DNA of 7,233 bases from an uncultured Ruminococcus sp. (GTDB taxonomy: Bacteria > Bacillota > Clostridia > Oscillospirales > Ruminococcaceae): contig CAMWUB010000067.1 of the NCBI GenBank assembly GCA_947177345.1, positions 1 through 7,233 of the forward strand, in the 5' to 3' direction. Positions 1 to 7,201 of this stretch are shown in pieces (positions within the stretch are counted from its first letter, which is position 1; each line of letters opens with the position of its first letter). The translations under genes and the position numbers were made by a program. Under the pieces are notes generated by a model. The model worked only from the letters and a program-made list of their open reading frames with translations. It was not told the origin of the DNA and did not search any database.

Positions 1-52
1 ATATTAACTATAAGAGTGTGAACTTTATGCACTTGTAAAAATATATTAAAAG

Positions 53-58
53 AAGGAG
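53..58 (+). promoter_or_regulatory. Ribosome binding site of the Ca2+-ATPase gene (decides the start)
   Basis: AAGGAG lies 2 nt before the ATG at 61 and 8 nt before the in-frame ATG at 67. A 2-nt spacer is too short for normal initiation, so the ATG at 67 is the better start. I see no convincing full promoter in the 60 bp upstream. A TATAAG at 9-14 could be a -10 box, but its -35 region would fall outside the window. Confidence 0.7.
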
Positions 59-66
59 ATATGTCT

Positions 67-2658
67 ATGAATCTGAACGGACTGTCAAAGAAAGAGGTTG
101 AAGAAAGCCGGAAGAAACACGGCGATAATAATCTTACACAGATACCCCCCGACCCATTATGGAAAAAAATTCTCGAAGGTTTTAAAGACCCTATGATAAT
201 GATTCTCATAGTGGCGTTGATAGTACAGGTTGTATTATGTTTTATGGGACAAGCAGAGTGGTTCGAGCCTGTAGGAGTACTTATAGCAATACTAATTGCT
301 AACGGAGTTTCATCTATCAGCGAACATAAACAGGAGAATAAAGCATCTGCACTGAAAGAAGAAGAAGAATCCAAAGAAATGGCAAAAGTTATTCGTGACG
401 GAAAACTTTGTGAAATTCATGTCGGAGAAGTAGTAGTAGGAGATATTGTATATTTGCAAGCCGGTGACAAGATTTCAGCAGACGGTGAAATAGTTGAAGG
501 TGAAGTGAATGTTGACCAGTCAGCACTTAACGGTGAAACTGAAGAAGCTGAAAAACGTCCTGTAAAGTCCGGTGAAAAATACAATATAAAAGACCTGCTC
601 AATAAACATTATGCATACCGTGGTACAGTAGTATGCGGTGGTGAAGCCTATATGGAAGTAAAAGTAGTCGGTGATAAGACACTTTTCGGAGAACTTGCAC
701 TTGAAGTTCAGGAAGATACACGAGAAACACCGTTACAGGTTAAACTTTCCAAACTGGCGAAACAGATTTCAACATTCGGATATGTCGGAGCAATTGCAAT
801 TATCATATGTACTATATTACAGACAGTCATAGGCGATGGTGCACCGGATTCCGCAATTGGTTGGATTAAGGTTATCATGAATGCTATAACAGTAGCTGTT
901 ACTATTATAGTATGTGCCGTGCCGGAAGGTCTTCCAATGCTTACATCTATATTGCTTTCGTTCCAGAGCCTTAAGATGTCGAAAGATAACGTACTTGTAA
1001 GGAAAATAAACGGTCTTGAAACAGCCGGAAGCCTTAGTCTTCTTTATAGCGACAAGACAGGTACAATCACAGAGGGTAAACTTTCAGTAGTAGAATTTAT
1101 AACAGGTGACGTAAAGAAATTCGGAAAACTTTCCGATACATCAGAGAAATTCATAGATGATCTTGTTATAGGAGCAGGTGTTAATAATAGTGCTTCAGCG
1201 AGTGACGGAAATGTTATCGGTGGTAACAGTACAGACCGTGCTTTAATGAATTTCCTTATTGATGCCAAAGCAGAAAACAGAATCAATAAGAACGAGGCTA
1301 CAAATTTCAACCCGTTCAACTCTACACAGAAGATGTCAAGTGTTACAATTTCAAGAAACGGTGAGAGTTATACGTATGTAAAGGGAGCTCCGGAAAAACT
1401 TCTTGTAAGATGTACACAGTATGTTGATTCCGACGGAAATAAAAAAGTTCTTAATAATCATAAAGCTATAACAAAGTATATTGACGAACAGGCAGGACGT
1501 TCCATGAGACTTCTTGCTGTTGCAAAGCGTGACGGTGACAGTGATGAAGGTGACCTTACACTTGTATGTATTTTATGTATCAGGGATAATGTACGTAAAG
1601 AAGCAGTTGACGCTATAAAGGAAGTTCAGAATGCCGGAATACAGGTTGTAATGGTTACCGGTGACCGTAAGGAAACAGCTGTAGCAATTGCAAAGGAAGC
1701 CGGACTTATCAGGAAAGAAACAGATATAGCACTTACTTCCGCCGAACTCAATGAAAAATCTGATGAGGAACTTAAAAAAATCATACCTGATTTAAGAGTA
1801 GTTGCCAGAGCGTTACCGACCGACAAGAGCCGTCTTGTAAGATGTGCACAGGAACTTGATTACGTAGTAGGCATGACCGGAGACGGTGTAAACGATTCAC
1901 CGGCACTTAAAAAAGCAGATGTCGGATTTGCTATGGGTAGTGGTACAGAAGTTGCCAAGGAAGCCGGTGATATAACTATTCTTGATGATAATTTCTCGTC
2001 AATTGCTAAAGCTATTCTGTATGGACGTACAATGTTTAAAGGAATACGTAAATTTCTTATATTCCAGCTGACAGTAAATGTTGCAGCGGTTCTGACTTGT
2101 TTTATAGGACCTCTTCTCGGAGAGCCTACAATGATGACAGTTATTCAGTTGTTACTTGTAAATCTCGCCATGGATACGCTTGCTGCTATTGCATTTGGTA
2201 GTGAGCCTGCTCTGAAAGAGTATATGAAAGATAAACCTATTCCACGTAATGAAAGTATAGTAAGTAAGTCAATGATGATACAGTTTGTAATAAGCGGACT
2301 TTATATCACGGCACTTTGTCTCTGTATACGTTTTGTACCTGCTCTCCGTGAAGTGTTCGGAGGTGTAGACGATACGTATTTATGTTCAGCACTTTTCGCA
2401 ACGTTCATGATGGCAATTACATTCAATGGATTCAATGCCCGTACAGAAAAAGTAAATGTATTTGAACATTTGGGAAGAAATAAAAACTTCCTTATCGTAA
2501 TGGGAGTATTATTATTGATACAGTTTGTATTTGTAATGTTTGGTGGTGAATTTCTCAGTGTTGAACCACTCAATTTAAAGACATGGTTAATATGTATTGT
2601 ACTTGCATTCATGGTTATTCCCATTGACATGATACGTAAGGCAGTTACAAAAAAATAA
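67..2658 (+). CDS. PMCA-type P-type Ca2+-transporting ATPase
   Basis: This is a P2-type cation pump of the plasma-membrane Ca2+-ATPase kind, expected to export Ca2+ from the cytosol using ATP. Numbered from the ATG at 67 (863 aa), the sequence shows an N-terminal cation-ATPase segment, helices M1 (about 41-60) and M2 (about 67-84), and an actuator loop with NGE at 155-157 in place of the usual TGE. M3 is at about 237-257, and M4 carries PEGLPM at 286-291. The phosphorylation motif is DKTGT with Asp329, the nucleotide-binding KGAPEK is at 439-444, and the hinge TGDGVND is at 604-610. Six C-terminal helices follow. M6 has N-L-A-M-D (699-703), the Asn/Asp pair of the single Ca2+ site that PMCA pumps keep, with Glu287 in M4. 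Length and motif order are complete, so the gene looks intact. It heads the operon, 23 bp before a terD gene. An ATG at 61 is the alternative start. Ca2+ specificity is inferred from family and TerD neighbours; Mn2+ cannot be excluded. Confidence 0.93.
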   Translation: MNLNGLSKKEVEESRKKHGDNNLTQIPPDPLWKKILEGFKDPMIMILIVALIVQVVLCFMGQAEWFEPVGVLIAILIANGVSSISEHKQENKASALKEEEESKEMAKVIRDGKLCEIHVGEVVVGDIVYLQAGDKISADGEIVEGEVNVDQSALNGETEEAEKRPVKSGEKYNIKDLLNKHYAYRGTVVCGGEAYMEVKVVGDKTLFGELALEVQEDTRETPLQVKLSKLAKQISTFGYVGAIAIIICTILQTVIGDGAPDSAIGWIKVIMNAITVAVTIIVCAVPEGLPMLTSILLSFQSLKMSKDNVLVRKINGLETAGSLSLLYSDKTGTITEGKLSVVEFITGDVKKFGKLSDTSEKFIDDLVIGAGVNNSASASDGNVIGGNSTDRALMNFLIDAKAENRINKNEATNFNPFNSTQKMSSVTISRNGESYTYVKGAPEKLLVRCTQYVDSDGNKKVLNNHKAITKYIDEQAGRSMRLLAVAKRDGDSDEGDLTLVCILCIRDNVRKEAVDAIKEVQNAGIQVVMVTGDRKETAVAIAKEAGLIRKETDIALTSAELNEKSDEELKKIIPDLRVVARALPTDKSRLVRCAQELDYVVGMTGDGVNDSPALKKADVGFAMGSGTEVAKEAGDITILDDNFSSIAKAILYGRTMFKGIRKFLIFQLTVNVAAVLTCFIGPLLGEPTMMTVIQLLLVNLAMDTLAAIAFGSEPALKEYMKDKPIPRNESIVSKSMMIQFVISGLYITALCLCIRFVPALREVFGGVDDTYLCSALFATFMMAITFNGFNARTEKVNVFEHLGRNKNFLIVMGVLLLIQFVFVMFGGEFLSVEPLNLKTWLICIVLAFMVIPIDMIRKAVTKK

Positions 2659-2681
2659 TGTAATTAAGGAGGAAATCAGAA

Positions 2682-3299
2682 ATGAGTATTAATCTTCAGA
2701 AAGGTCAGAAAATCAACCTCAGCAAAGAGGGTAGCGGACTTAAAAAAATTATGGTTGGTCTCGGCTGGGACGAGGTAAAATCAAACAAAGGTGGTTTTTT
2801 CAGTTCTCTGCTTTCACCAGCACCACAGGATATTGACTGTGATGCCTCTGTTATACTCTGCGGAGCAAACGGAAAAATAGTCAGCAATGATATAAAATCG
2901 AGTGTTGTATATTTCGGAAATCTTAAACATCCGAGTGGTGCAATAGTACATCAGGGTGATAATCTTACCGGAGCAGGCGACGGTGATGATGAACAGATTA
3001 TGGTTGATATCAGTCGTCTTCCGTCAGATGTACACAAGGTTGTGTTTACTGTAAATATATACGATGCTTCAAAAAGAGGTCAGCACTTCGGTATGATTGA
3101 AAACGCTTTCATAAGACTTGTTGATATGGAAAAAAATCAGGAAATATGTAGGTTTAATCTTTCTGAAAACTACAATAACATGACCGGACTTGTTGTAGGT
3201 GAAATTTATCGTAAGGGTAATGAATGGAAATTCAATGCTATCGGACAGGCTATAAGAGAAGCAAGCCGTCTTGATTCACTTATTTCACTTTACAGATAA
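2682..3299 (+). CDS. terD: TerD-family Ca2+-binding stress protein (first copy, with insertion)
   Basis: This is a TerD-domain protein of 205 aa, of the tellurite-resistance/general-stress family whose domain binds Ca2+. It begins with the family N-terminus (INLQKGQ, residues 3-9) and the GLGWD turn (26-30). The acidic strand DIDCDAS is at 50-56, and the long metal-loop segment from His90 to Glu104 contains GDN, TGAGDGDDE. Near the C-terminus, E-W-K-F-N-A-I-G is the usual last strand. Residues about 31-49 carry a Gly/Ser/Phe/Pro-rich insertion (KGGFFSSLLSPAP) between GLGWD and the acidic motif, roughly 11 residues longer than in the downstream copy. It may be a surface or membrane-contacting loop (inference). 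There is no signal peptide, so it should be cytosolic. AAGGAGG at 2666-2672 sits 9 nt before the ATG. The gene is co-transcribed with the Ca2+-ATPase (23-bp gap) and the AIM24 gene (18-bp gap). Its exact biochemical role is not established. Confidence 0.93.
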   Translation: MSINLQKGQKINLSKEGSGLKKIMVGLGWDEVKSNKGGFFSSLLSPAPQDIDCDASVILCGANGKIVSNDIKSSVVYFGNLKHPSGAIVHQGDNLTGAGDGDDEQIMVDISRLPSDVHKVVFTVNIYDASKRGQHFGMIENAFIRLVDMEKNQEICRFNLSENYNNMTGLVVGEIYRKGNEWKFNAIGQAIREASRLDSLISLYR

Positions 3300-3317
3300 T
3301 CTGAAAGGAATCGGAAA

Positions 3318-4121
3318 ATGAATATAGTAAATCTTGAAAACTCAAACAGAAAAATAACAAATACACGTGGAAATTTCAGTGTTCTGGAATATAACCGTGA
3401 TATAAGTGTTTCTTCCGGCAATGCTGTGACAGAATATTTCATGGCAGAAATGGGTGTACATCGCCGACAGGTTGTTATAAATATGACTGGTTCAAATACT
3501 GCAATTCTTCAGGCAGGTGCAATGCAGTGGATGGCAGGAGATATTAAAATTGCTACCGATATAAAGGGTGTAGGCGATTTAATGGGAAAAATGTTCAAAA
3601 GTTCCGTGACTAAGGAAACAACTGTCAAGCCGAAATATAGCGGTAATGGTATACTGGTTCTTGAACCTACATACAAATATATTATTCTCAAGGAAGTAAG
3701 CGAATGGCAATCCGGACTTGTCATTGAAGACGGAATGTTTCTTGCGTGTGACGGTACTGTGAATCATGGAATTACAGCAAGAAAAAATATTTCTTCTGCC
3801 GTTCTTGGCGGAGAAGGTCTTTTCAATCTTTCACTTACTGGTAAAGGCGTGGTTGCATTAGAAAGCAATGTTCCGGAAGATGAACTTGTTGAAATACATC
3901 TTGATAATGATGAACTCAGAATTGATGGCAATATGGCTGTATGCTGGTCAAACTCGCTTGAATTTACCGTTGAAAAGGCTACAAAGTCATTAATAGGTTC
4001 TGCCGTAAGCGGTGAGGGATTTGTGAATGTATATAGAGGTACGGGAATAGTCCTTATGGCTCCTGTTACATCGTCATCATCATTGTTCAGTGCTACAAGT
4101 AGTATTTCTGCAAAACCGTAA
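3318..4121 (+). CDS. AIM24-family protein
   Basis: This is a 267-aa protein of the AIM24 (formerly DUF124) family, a beta-rich double-stranded beta-helix fold related by family description to TerD-associated proteins. Visible family features are the repeated glycine-turn strands: a GNGILVLEPTYKY segment near residue 110, GGEGLFNLSLTGKG near 165-180, and the C-terminal GSAVSGEGFVNVYRGTGIVLM near 225-245. The C-terminus is a Ser-rich tail. There is no signal peptide or membrane helix, so it is probably cytosolic or peripheral to the membrane. A modest AAAGGA (3304-3309) lies 8 nt before the ATG. It sits between two terD genes and is followed by a terminator-like hairpin. AIM24 genes in bacteria commonly occur with terD genes, which supports a shared stress-response role. 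The molecular function is unknown; in yeast the namesake is a mitochondrial protein needed for inner-membrane organisation. Confidence 0.88.
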   Translation: MNIVNLENSNRKITNTRGNFSVLEYNRDISVSSGNAVTEYFMAEMGVHRRQVVINMTGSNTAILQAGAMQWMAGDIKIATDIKGVGDLMGKMFKSSVTKETTVKPKYSGNGILVLEPTYKYIILKEVSEWQSGLVIEDGMFLACDGTVNHGITARKNISSAVLGGEGLFNLSLTGKGVVALESNVPEDELVEIHLDNDELRIDGNMAVCWSNSLEFTVEKATKSLIGSAVSGEGFVNVYRGTGIVLMAPVTSSSSLFSATSSISAKP

Positions 4122-4138
4122 TCCAGATAATATTTTTA

Positions 4139-4181
4139 AACGGAACAGTTTACTATAAAAATATAACTGTTCCGTTCTTTT
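4139..4181 (+). terminator. Intrinsic terminator or attenuator between AIM24 gene and second terD
   Basis: A perfect 12-bp inverted repeat (4139-4150 AACGGAACAGTT and 4165-4176 AACTGTTCCGTT) flanks a 14-nt AT-rich loop. It is followed by CTTTT (4177-4181). The short U-run suggests incomplete termination. It starts 17 nt after the AIM24 stop and ends just before the next ribosome binding site (4185-4191). It may lower expression of the last gene relative to the first three or stabilise the upstream mRNA 3' end. I see no clear promoter in this 80-bp gap. Confidence 0.72.
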
Positions 4182-4184
4182 AAA

Positions 4185-4191
4185 AAGGAGG
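4185..4191 (+). promoter_or_regulatory. Ribosome binding site of the second terD
   Basis: AAGGAGG is a strong Shine-Dalgarno sequence, 10 nt before the ATG at 4202. It follows directly on the U-run of the hairpin, so a transcript reading through the hairpin would be well translated. Confidence 0.75.
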
Positions 4192-4201
4192 TTTTTTATT
4201 T

Positions 4202-4786
4202 ATGGCAATTAATTTACAGAAAGGTCAGCGATATGCATTCGGTGAAACAATGCGTCTTGCACTGATAGGACTTGGTTGGGATACTAATCGTTATTATAGT
4301 GGTTATGATTTTGACCTCGATGCGTCTGCATTTCTTCTCGGCGAAAATGGAAAACTTCTTCGTGATGAGGATTTCGTTTTTTATAACAATCTCAAAGGAC
4401 GTAATGGTGCAGTAGTTCATACCGGCGATAATCTTACTGGCGACGGTGAGGGCGATGACGAAGTTATTATTATTAACTTTGAAAAACTTCCGCCGGAAAT
4501 CAAGAAAATAGCTATATGTGTAACAATTCATGAAGCTGAAGAACGCCGTCAGAATTTCGGACAGGTTTCAAATGCATATATCCGTGTGGCAAAGATGAAA
4601 GATGAAAATGATGTTTCCGGAGATACTATATTGAGATTCGACCTTGAAGAAGAATTTTCTATAGAAACGGCTCTTGTTGTTGCAGAGTTCTATAAAAGAA
4701 ACGGTGAATGGAAATTCAATGCAATAGGTTCAGGCTATCAGGGCGGACTTGCTTCTATAGTACGTTCGTATGGTGGAGATGTCTAA
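4202..4786 (+). CDS. terD: TerD-family Ca2+-binding stress protein (second copy)
   Basis: This is a canonical-length TerD protein of 194 aa. It has the family N-terminus INLQKGQ (3-9), GLGWD (23-27), the acidic strand DFDLDAS (36-42), the FVFYNNLK segment (58-65), and a metal-binding loop from His73 to Glu87 with GDN, TGDGEGDDE. A late E-W-K-F-N-A-I-G strand is followed by a Gly/Ser tail. The Asp-rich loops are those that coordinate Ca2+ in characterised TerD domains (family knowledge). No signal peptide or membrane segment is visible. It is clearly paralogous to the first terD copy but lacks its Gly/Ser/Phe insertion and is closer to the classic family pattern. It is the last gene of the operon, 80 bp after the AIM24 gene beyond a hairpin. 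Its stop (4784-4786) overlaps the 3' end of the convergent feoB by 4 bp. Confidence 0.95.
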   Translation: MAINLQKGQRYAFGETMRLALIGLGWDTNRYYSGYDFDLDASAFLLGENGKLLRDEDFVFYNNLKGRNGAVVHTGDNLTGDGEGDDEVIIINFEKLPPEIKKIAICVTIHEAEERRQNFGQVSNAYIRVAKMKDENDVSGDTILRFDLEEEFSIETALVVAEFYKRNGEWKFNAIGSGYQGGLASIVRSYGGDV

Positions 4787-6831
4787 AATAACATACTTAC
4801 AAGATTTACAATCATACAGAGAACTATTCCAGTAACGGTAGGAAGTAAAAAACTAATGGCAGTCCATTTGTGACTGCCTGTTTCTTTTTTTATGGTCATA
4901 CAGGTAGTCGCACACGGAAAGTGAAAAAGTGTGAAAATCATCGTACATACGGCAGTAGTGATATTCCAGCCGTGTTCTCTCAGTAGTTCATGAATCTGTA
5001 CTGTATCGGACATTTCTACGAGACTTCCTTGTGCAAGGTACGTCATTAGTATTATAGGAAATACTATTTCATTCGCCGGAAATCCCAGTATAAATGCAAG
5101 TAATATTACACCGTCAAGTCCCATAAGTCTTGCAAAAGGGTCAAGAAAATCTGCAACAACTGATAGAATTGTATCATTTCCGATATGTATATTGGCAAAA
5201 ATCCATATAATAAGTCCACATGGTATAGCAGAGGTACACGCACGTGCCAGTACAAATATAGTACGGTCTAAAATTGAACGTATGAGTACTTTTCTGAACT
5301 GTGGTTTCCTATATGGCGGAAGTTCCAATATGAATGATGATGCTACACCTTTTAATATTGTACATGAAAGAAGTTTCGATATTAACAAAGTCATTAAAAC
5401 TCCGGATATTATTACTATAAGCAGAATCAATGCTGACAAAATACTTCCAGATGTAACAATAAACATTGTTATTATCATGATAATAGTCGGAAAACGTCCG
5501 TTACATGGTACAAAATTATTTGTTATTATGGCTATAAGTCTTTCACGTGGTGAATCTATAATCCGACATCCTGTAACTCCGCAGGCATTACAGCCGAATC
5601 CCATCGCCATAGTTATGGCTTGTTTTCCGCAAGCGTTGGCGCATCTGAAACAATGGTCAAGATTGAATGCTATTCTCGGCAGATATCCGAAATCTTCCAG
5701 AATCGTGAACAGCGGAAAGAATATCGCCATGGGTGGTAGCATTACTGATACTACCCAAGCAAGAACTTTATATATCCCCTGAATAAGTACACTTTCAAGC
5801 CATTGTGGTGCGTTTATTTTGGTGAGTCCGTCAGACATTATATCACCTAATCCGAAAAGAACTTTTCCGAGTAAATCTGACGGATAATTAGCTCCGATTA
5901 TTGTAATCCATAATATGAATCCTAACAGAATAATCATTACAGGGATTCCGATACTTCTGCTAAGAAATATCCTGTCAAGTTTACGGTCACGAGAATATGG
6001 TGAATTTTTTTTATAACTTATAGTCTTTCCGGCAATTTCTGATGCTTTTTTTACAGTTGCGGAAATAATTTCATCAGATATTTTTTCTGCATTGAATCCC
6101 TTTTTTATAAGATTCGTTTTTATTTTATCAATTTCCGGAAAATTTCCAAAATGAATATTTTCATATTTTTCTGCTTTTTCAATAAAAGATGTATTGTTTT
6201 CAAGTATACGCATTGCAACAGTTTCCGGAGTAAGTTTATGTATATCTTTTCTGATTATATCGGAAATATCTGTTATAGCGTTCTGAATATCATCATTTAC
6301 CGGAAGTGTCGGCTGTATCAGTACAGTATCTTCTTTTATGCAGTCGTAAAGACATTCAAGAAGTTTGTCGAGACCTTTTCCGTCACGTGCAGTTACTCCT
6401 ATAACATATACGCCTAAAATCTTACTTAATAAATCGAGGTCTATACTTATACCTTTGGTATCCGCCTCGTCGAGAAGATTTATACATACTATAGTTTTCG
6501 GTGATACCTCGATTATCTGTATGACAAGATTTAAATTTCTTTCAAGACAAGTCGCATCACATACTACAATAACAGCATCAGTTTTTGTAAAGTAAATGAA
6601 ATCACTTGCAGTAGTTTCCTCTGCTGAACTGTTACGGAGCGTATACATTCCCGGAATATCCGCAAGTGTGAAATGCATATCCTTGTATTCAAAGAAACCC
6701 TCAGCACTTGAAACTGTTTTTCCAGCCCAGTTTCCTGTGTGTTGATTCATACCGGTGAGTGCGTTGAAAACCGTCGACTTTCCAACGTTAGGATTTCCGG
6801 CAAGTGCTACGAGATATTTATTTTTTTCCAT
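4783..6831 (-). CDS. feoB: Ferrous iron transport protein B (FeoB)
   Basis: This 682-aa protein is the inner-membrane Fe2+ importer FeoB. The N-terminal G domain shows G1 GNPNVGKS (12-19), the G2 Thr39, G3 DIPG (58-61) and G4 NLLD (118-121), with a G5-like VTAR (146-149). A charged helical linker (about 165-285) precedes the membrane part, which starts near residue 295. The two gate motifs are visible: GFGC (411-414) with the R-E-R-L and FVPC (440-443) segments, and later GFPANEIVFP. Cys414, Cys443 and Cys640 appear to match the conserved FeoB cysteines; extra ones sit at 394, 397, 401, 417, 422 and 644. The protein ends right after the last helix, so it is slightly short for the family (700-770 aa). 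The start at 6831 is chosen for its AGGAGGTGAT site. The open frame continues 126 codons upstream but only through AT-rich leader and repeat DNA. No feoA is in view. The substrate is inferred from family. Confidence 0.93.
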   Translation of the reverse strand: MEKNKYLVALAGNPNVGKSTVFNALTGMNQHTGNWAGKTVSSAEGFFEYKDMHFTLADIPGMYTLRNSSAEETTASDFIYFTKTDAVIVVCDATCLERNLNLVIQIIEVSPKTIVCINLLDEADTKGISIDLDLLSKILGVYVIGVTARDGKGLDKLLECLYDCIKEDTVLIQPTLPVNDDIQNAITDISDIIRKDIHKLTPETVAMRILENNTSFIEKAEKYENIHFGNFPEIDKIKTNLIKKGFNAEKISDEIISATVKKASEIAGKTISYKKNSPYSRDRKLDRIFLSRSIGIPVMIILLGFILWITIIGANYPSDLLGKVLFGLGDIMSDGLTKINAPQWLESVLIQGIYKVLAWVVSVMLPPMAIFFPLFTILEDFGYLPRIAFNLDHCFRCANACGKQAITMAMGFGCNACGVTGCRIIDSPRERLIAIITNNFVPCNGRFPTIIMIITMFIVTSGSILSALILLIVIISGVLMTLLISKLLSCTILKGVASSFILELPPYRKPQFRKVLIRSILDRTIFVLARACTSAIPCGLIIWIFANIHIGNDTILSVVADFLDPFARLMGLDGVILLAFILGFPANEIVFPIILMTYLAQGSLVEMSDTVQIHELLREHGWNITTAVCTMIFTLFHFPCATTCMTIKKETGSHKWTAISFLLPTVTGIVLCMIVNLVSMLF
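4858..4891 (+). terminator. Intrinsic terminator of the ter operon, embedded in feoB
   Basis: GGCAGTC (4858-4864), a 7-nt loop and GACTGCC (4872-4878) form a perfect 7-bp stem. The tract TGTTTCTTTTTTT follows at 4879-4891. The U-run lies on the plus-strand side only, so it serves transcription from terD, ending about 100 nt after its stop codon. The same bases encode feoB residues around K-E-T-G-S-H-K-W-T-A on the opposite strand. No equivalent U-run is present for the minus strand. Confidence 0.82.
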
Positions 6832-6834
6832 TAC

Positions 6835-6844
6835 ATCACCTCCT
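6835..6844 (-). promoter_or_regulatory. Ribosome binding site of feoB (decides the start)
   Basis: Read on the minus strand, this is AGGAGGTGAT, a nearly full complement of the 16S rRNA 3' end. The AGGAGG core is 7 nt from the ATG at 6831. It strongly favours this start over the far-upstream in-frame ATG at 7209. Confidence 0.85.
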
Positions 6845-6912
6845 GAAAATATCATAAAATAATATGCAATAAAATAATATAATATGCCTTTCAGCTGTAA
6901 TGAAAAGTAAAA
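6845..6912 (-). promoter_or_regulatory. feoB leader with possible promoter and operator
   Basis: This 68-bp AT-rich gap lies between the feoB ribosome binding site and the repeat array. A weak minus-strand promoter candidate is TTTTCA (6901-6906) and TATTAT (6879-6884) with a 16-bp spacer. Two direct copies of ATAATATGC (plus strand 6859-6867 and 6879-6887) start 20 bp apart. A dyad, TTTCA-N7-TGAAA (6889-6905), overlaps the putative -35. Either could be an operator for an iron-responsive regulator, but neither matches a Fur or DtxR consensus well enough to name it. Confidence 0.3.
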
Positions 6913-7201
6913 TGTTCCACGTGGAACAATCAGAAAGTCAGAACGTGAAAATGTTCCACGTGGAACAATCAGACAGTCGGAATGTGAAAATGTTCCACGT
7001 GGAACAATCGGACAGTCGGAATATGAAAATGTTCCACGTGGAACAATCAGCAAGTCAGAATGTGAAAATGTTCCACGTGGAACAATCAGCAAGTCGGAAC
7101 GTGAAAATGTTCCACGTGGAACAATCAGAAAGTCGGAACATGAAAATGTTCCACGTGGAACAATCAGAAAGTCAGAATGTGAAAATGTTCCACGTGGAAC
7201 A
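6913..7201. promoter_or_regulatory. Eight parS-like palindromes (putative ParB/Spo0J sites)
   Basis: TGTTCCACGTGGAACA occurs at 6913-6928, 6952-6967, 6991-7006, 7030-7045, 7069-7084, 7108-7123, 7147-7162 and 7186-7201; a ninth begins at 7225. It is a perfect 16-bp palindrome. The known parS consensus is TGTTNCACGTGAAACA in Bacillus subtilis, and Pseudomonas parS sites have the TGTTCCACGTGGAAC form, so the match to the family is nearly complete. Chromosomal ParB binds such sites and spreads to load SMC near the origin. Whether the host ParB binds this array is inference. Another dyad-binding regulator remains possible. Confidence 0.6.

Noticed and set aside
19..47. Promoter TGAACT-N17-TATATT before the ATPase
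   Set aside because: Transcription would begin at about 54, inside the ribosome binding site at 53-58, leaving no usable leader. The -35 also matches poorly.
2301..2630. Minus-strand open frames under the ATPase, terD and AIM24 genes
   Set aside because: They are shadows of well-conserved plus-strand genes, with low-complexity Ser/Ile/Thr composition and no family resemblance.
5192..5782. 196-codon plus-strand open frame inside feoB
   Set aside because: It is antisense to conserved FeoB membrane and gate motifs and shows no recognisable family of its own. The shorter plus-strand frames at 6151-6417 and 6365-6595 are likewise antisense to the FeoB G domain and linker.
6913..7201. LexA box or Noc-binding sites
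   Set aside because: The Bacillus LexA site is GAAC-N4-GTTC, whereas the palindrome here is GTTC-N6-GAAC. The Noc site ATTTCCCGGGAAAT does not match. The CACGTG centre fits parS best.
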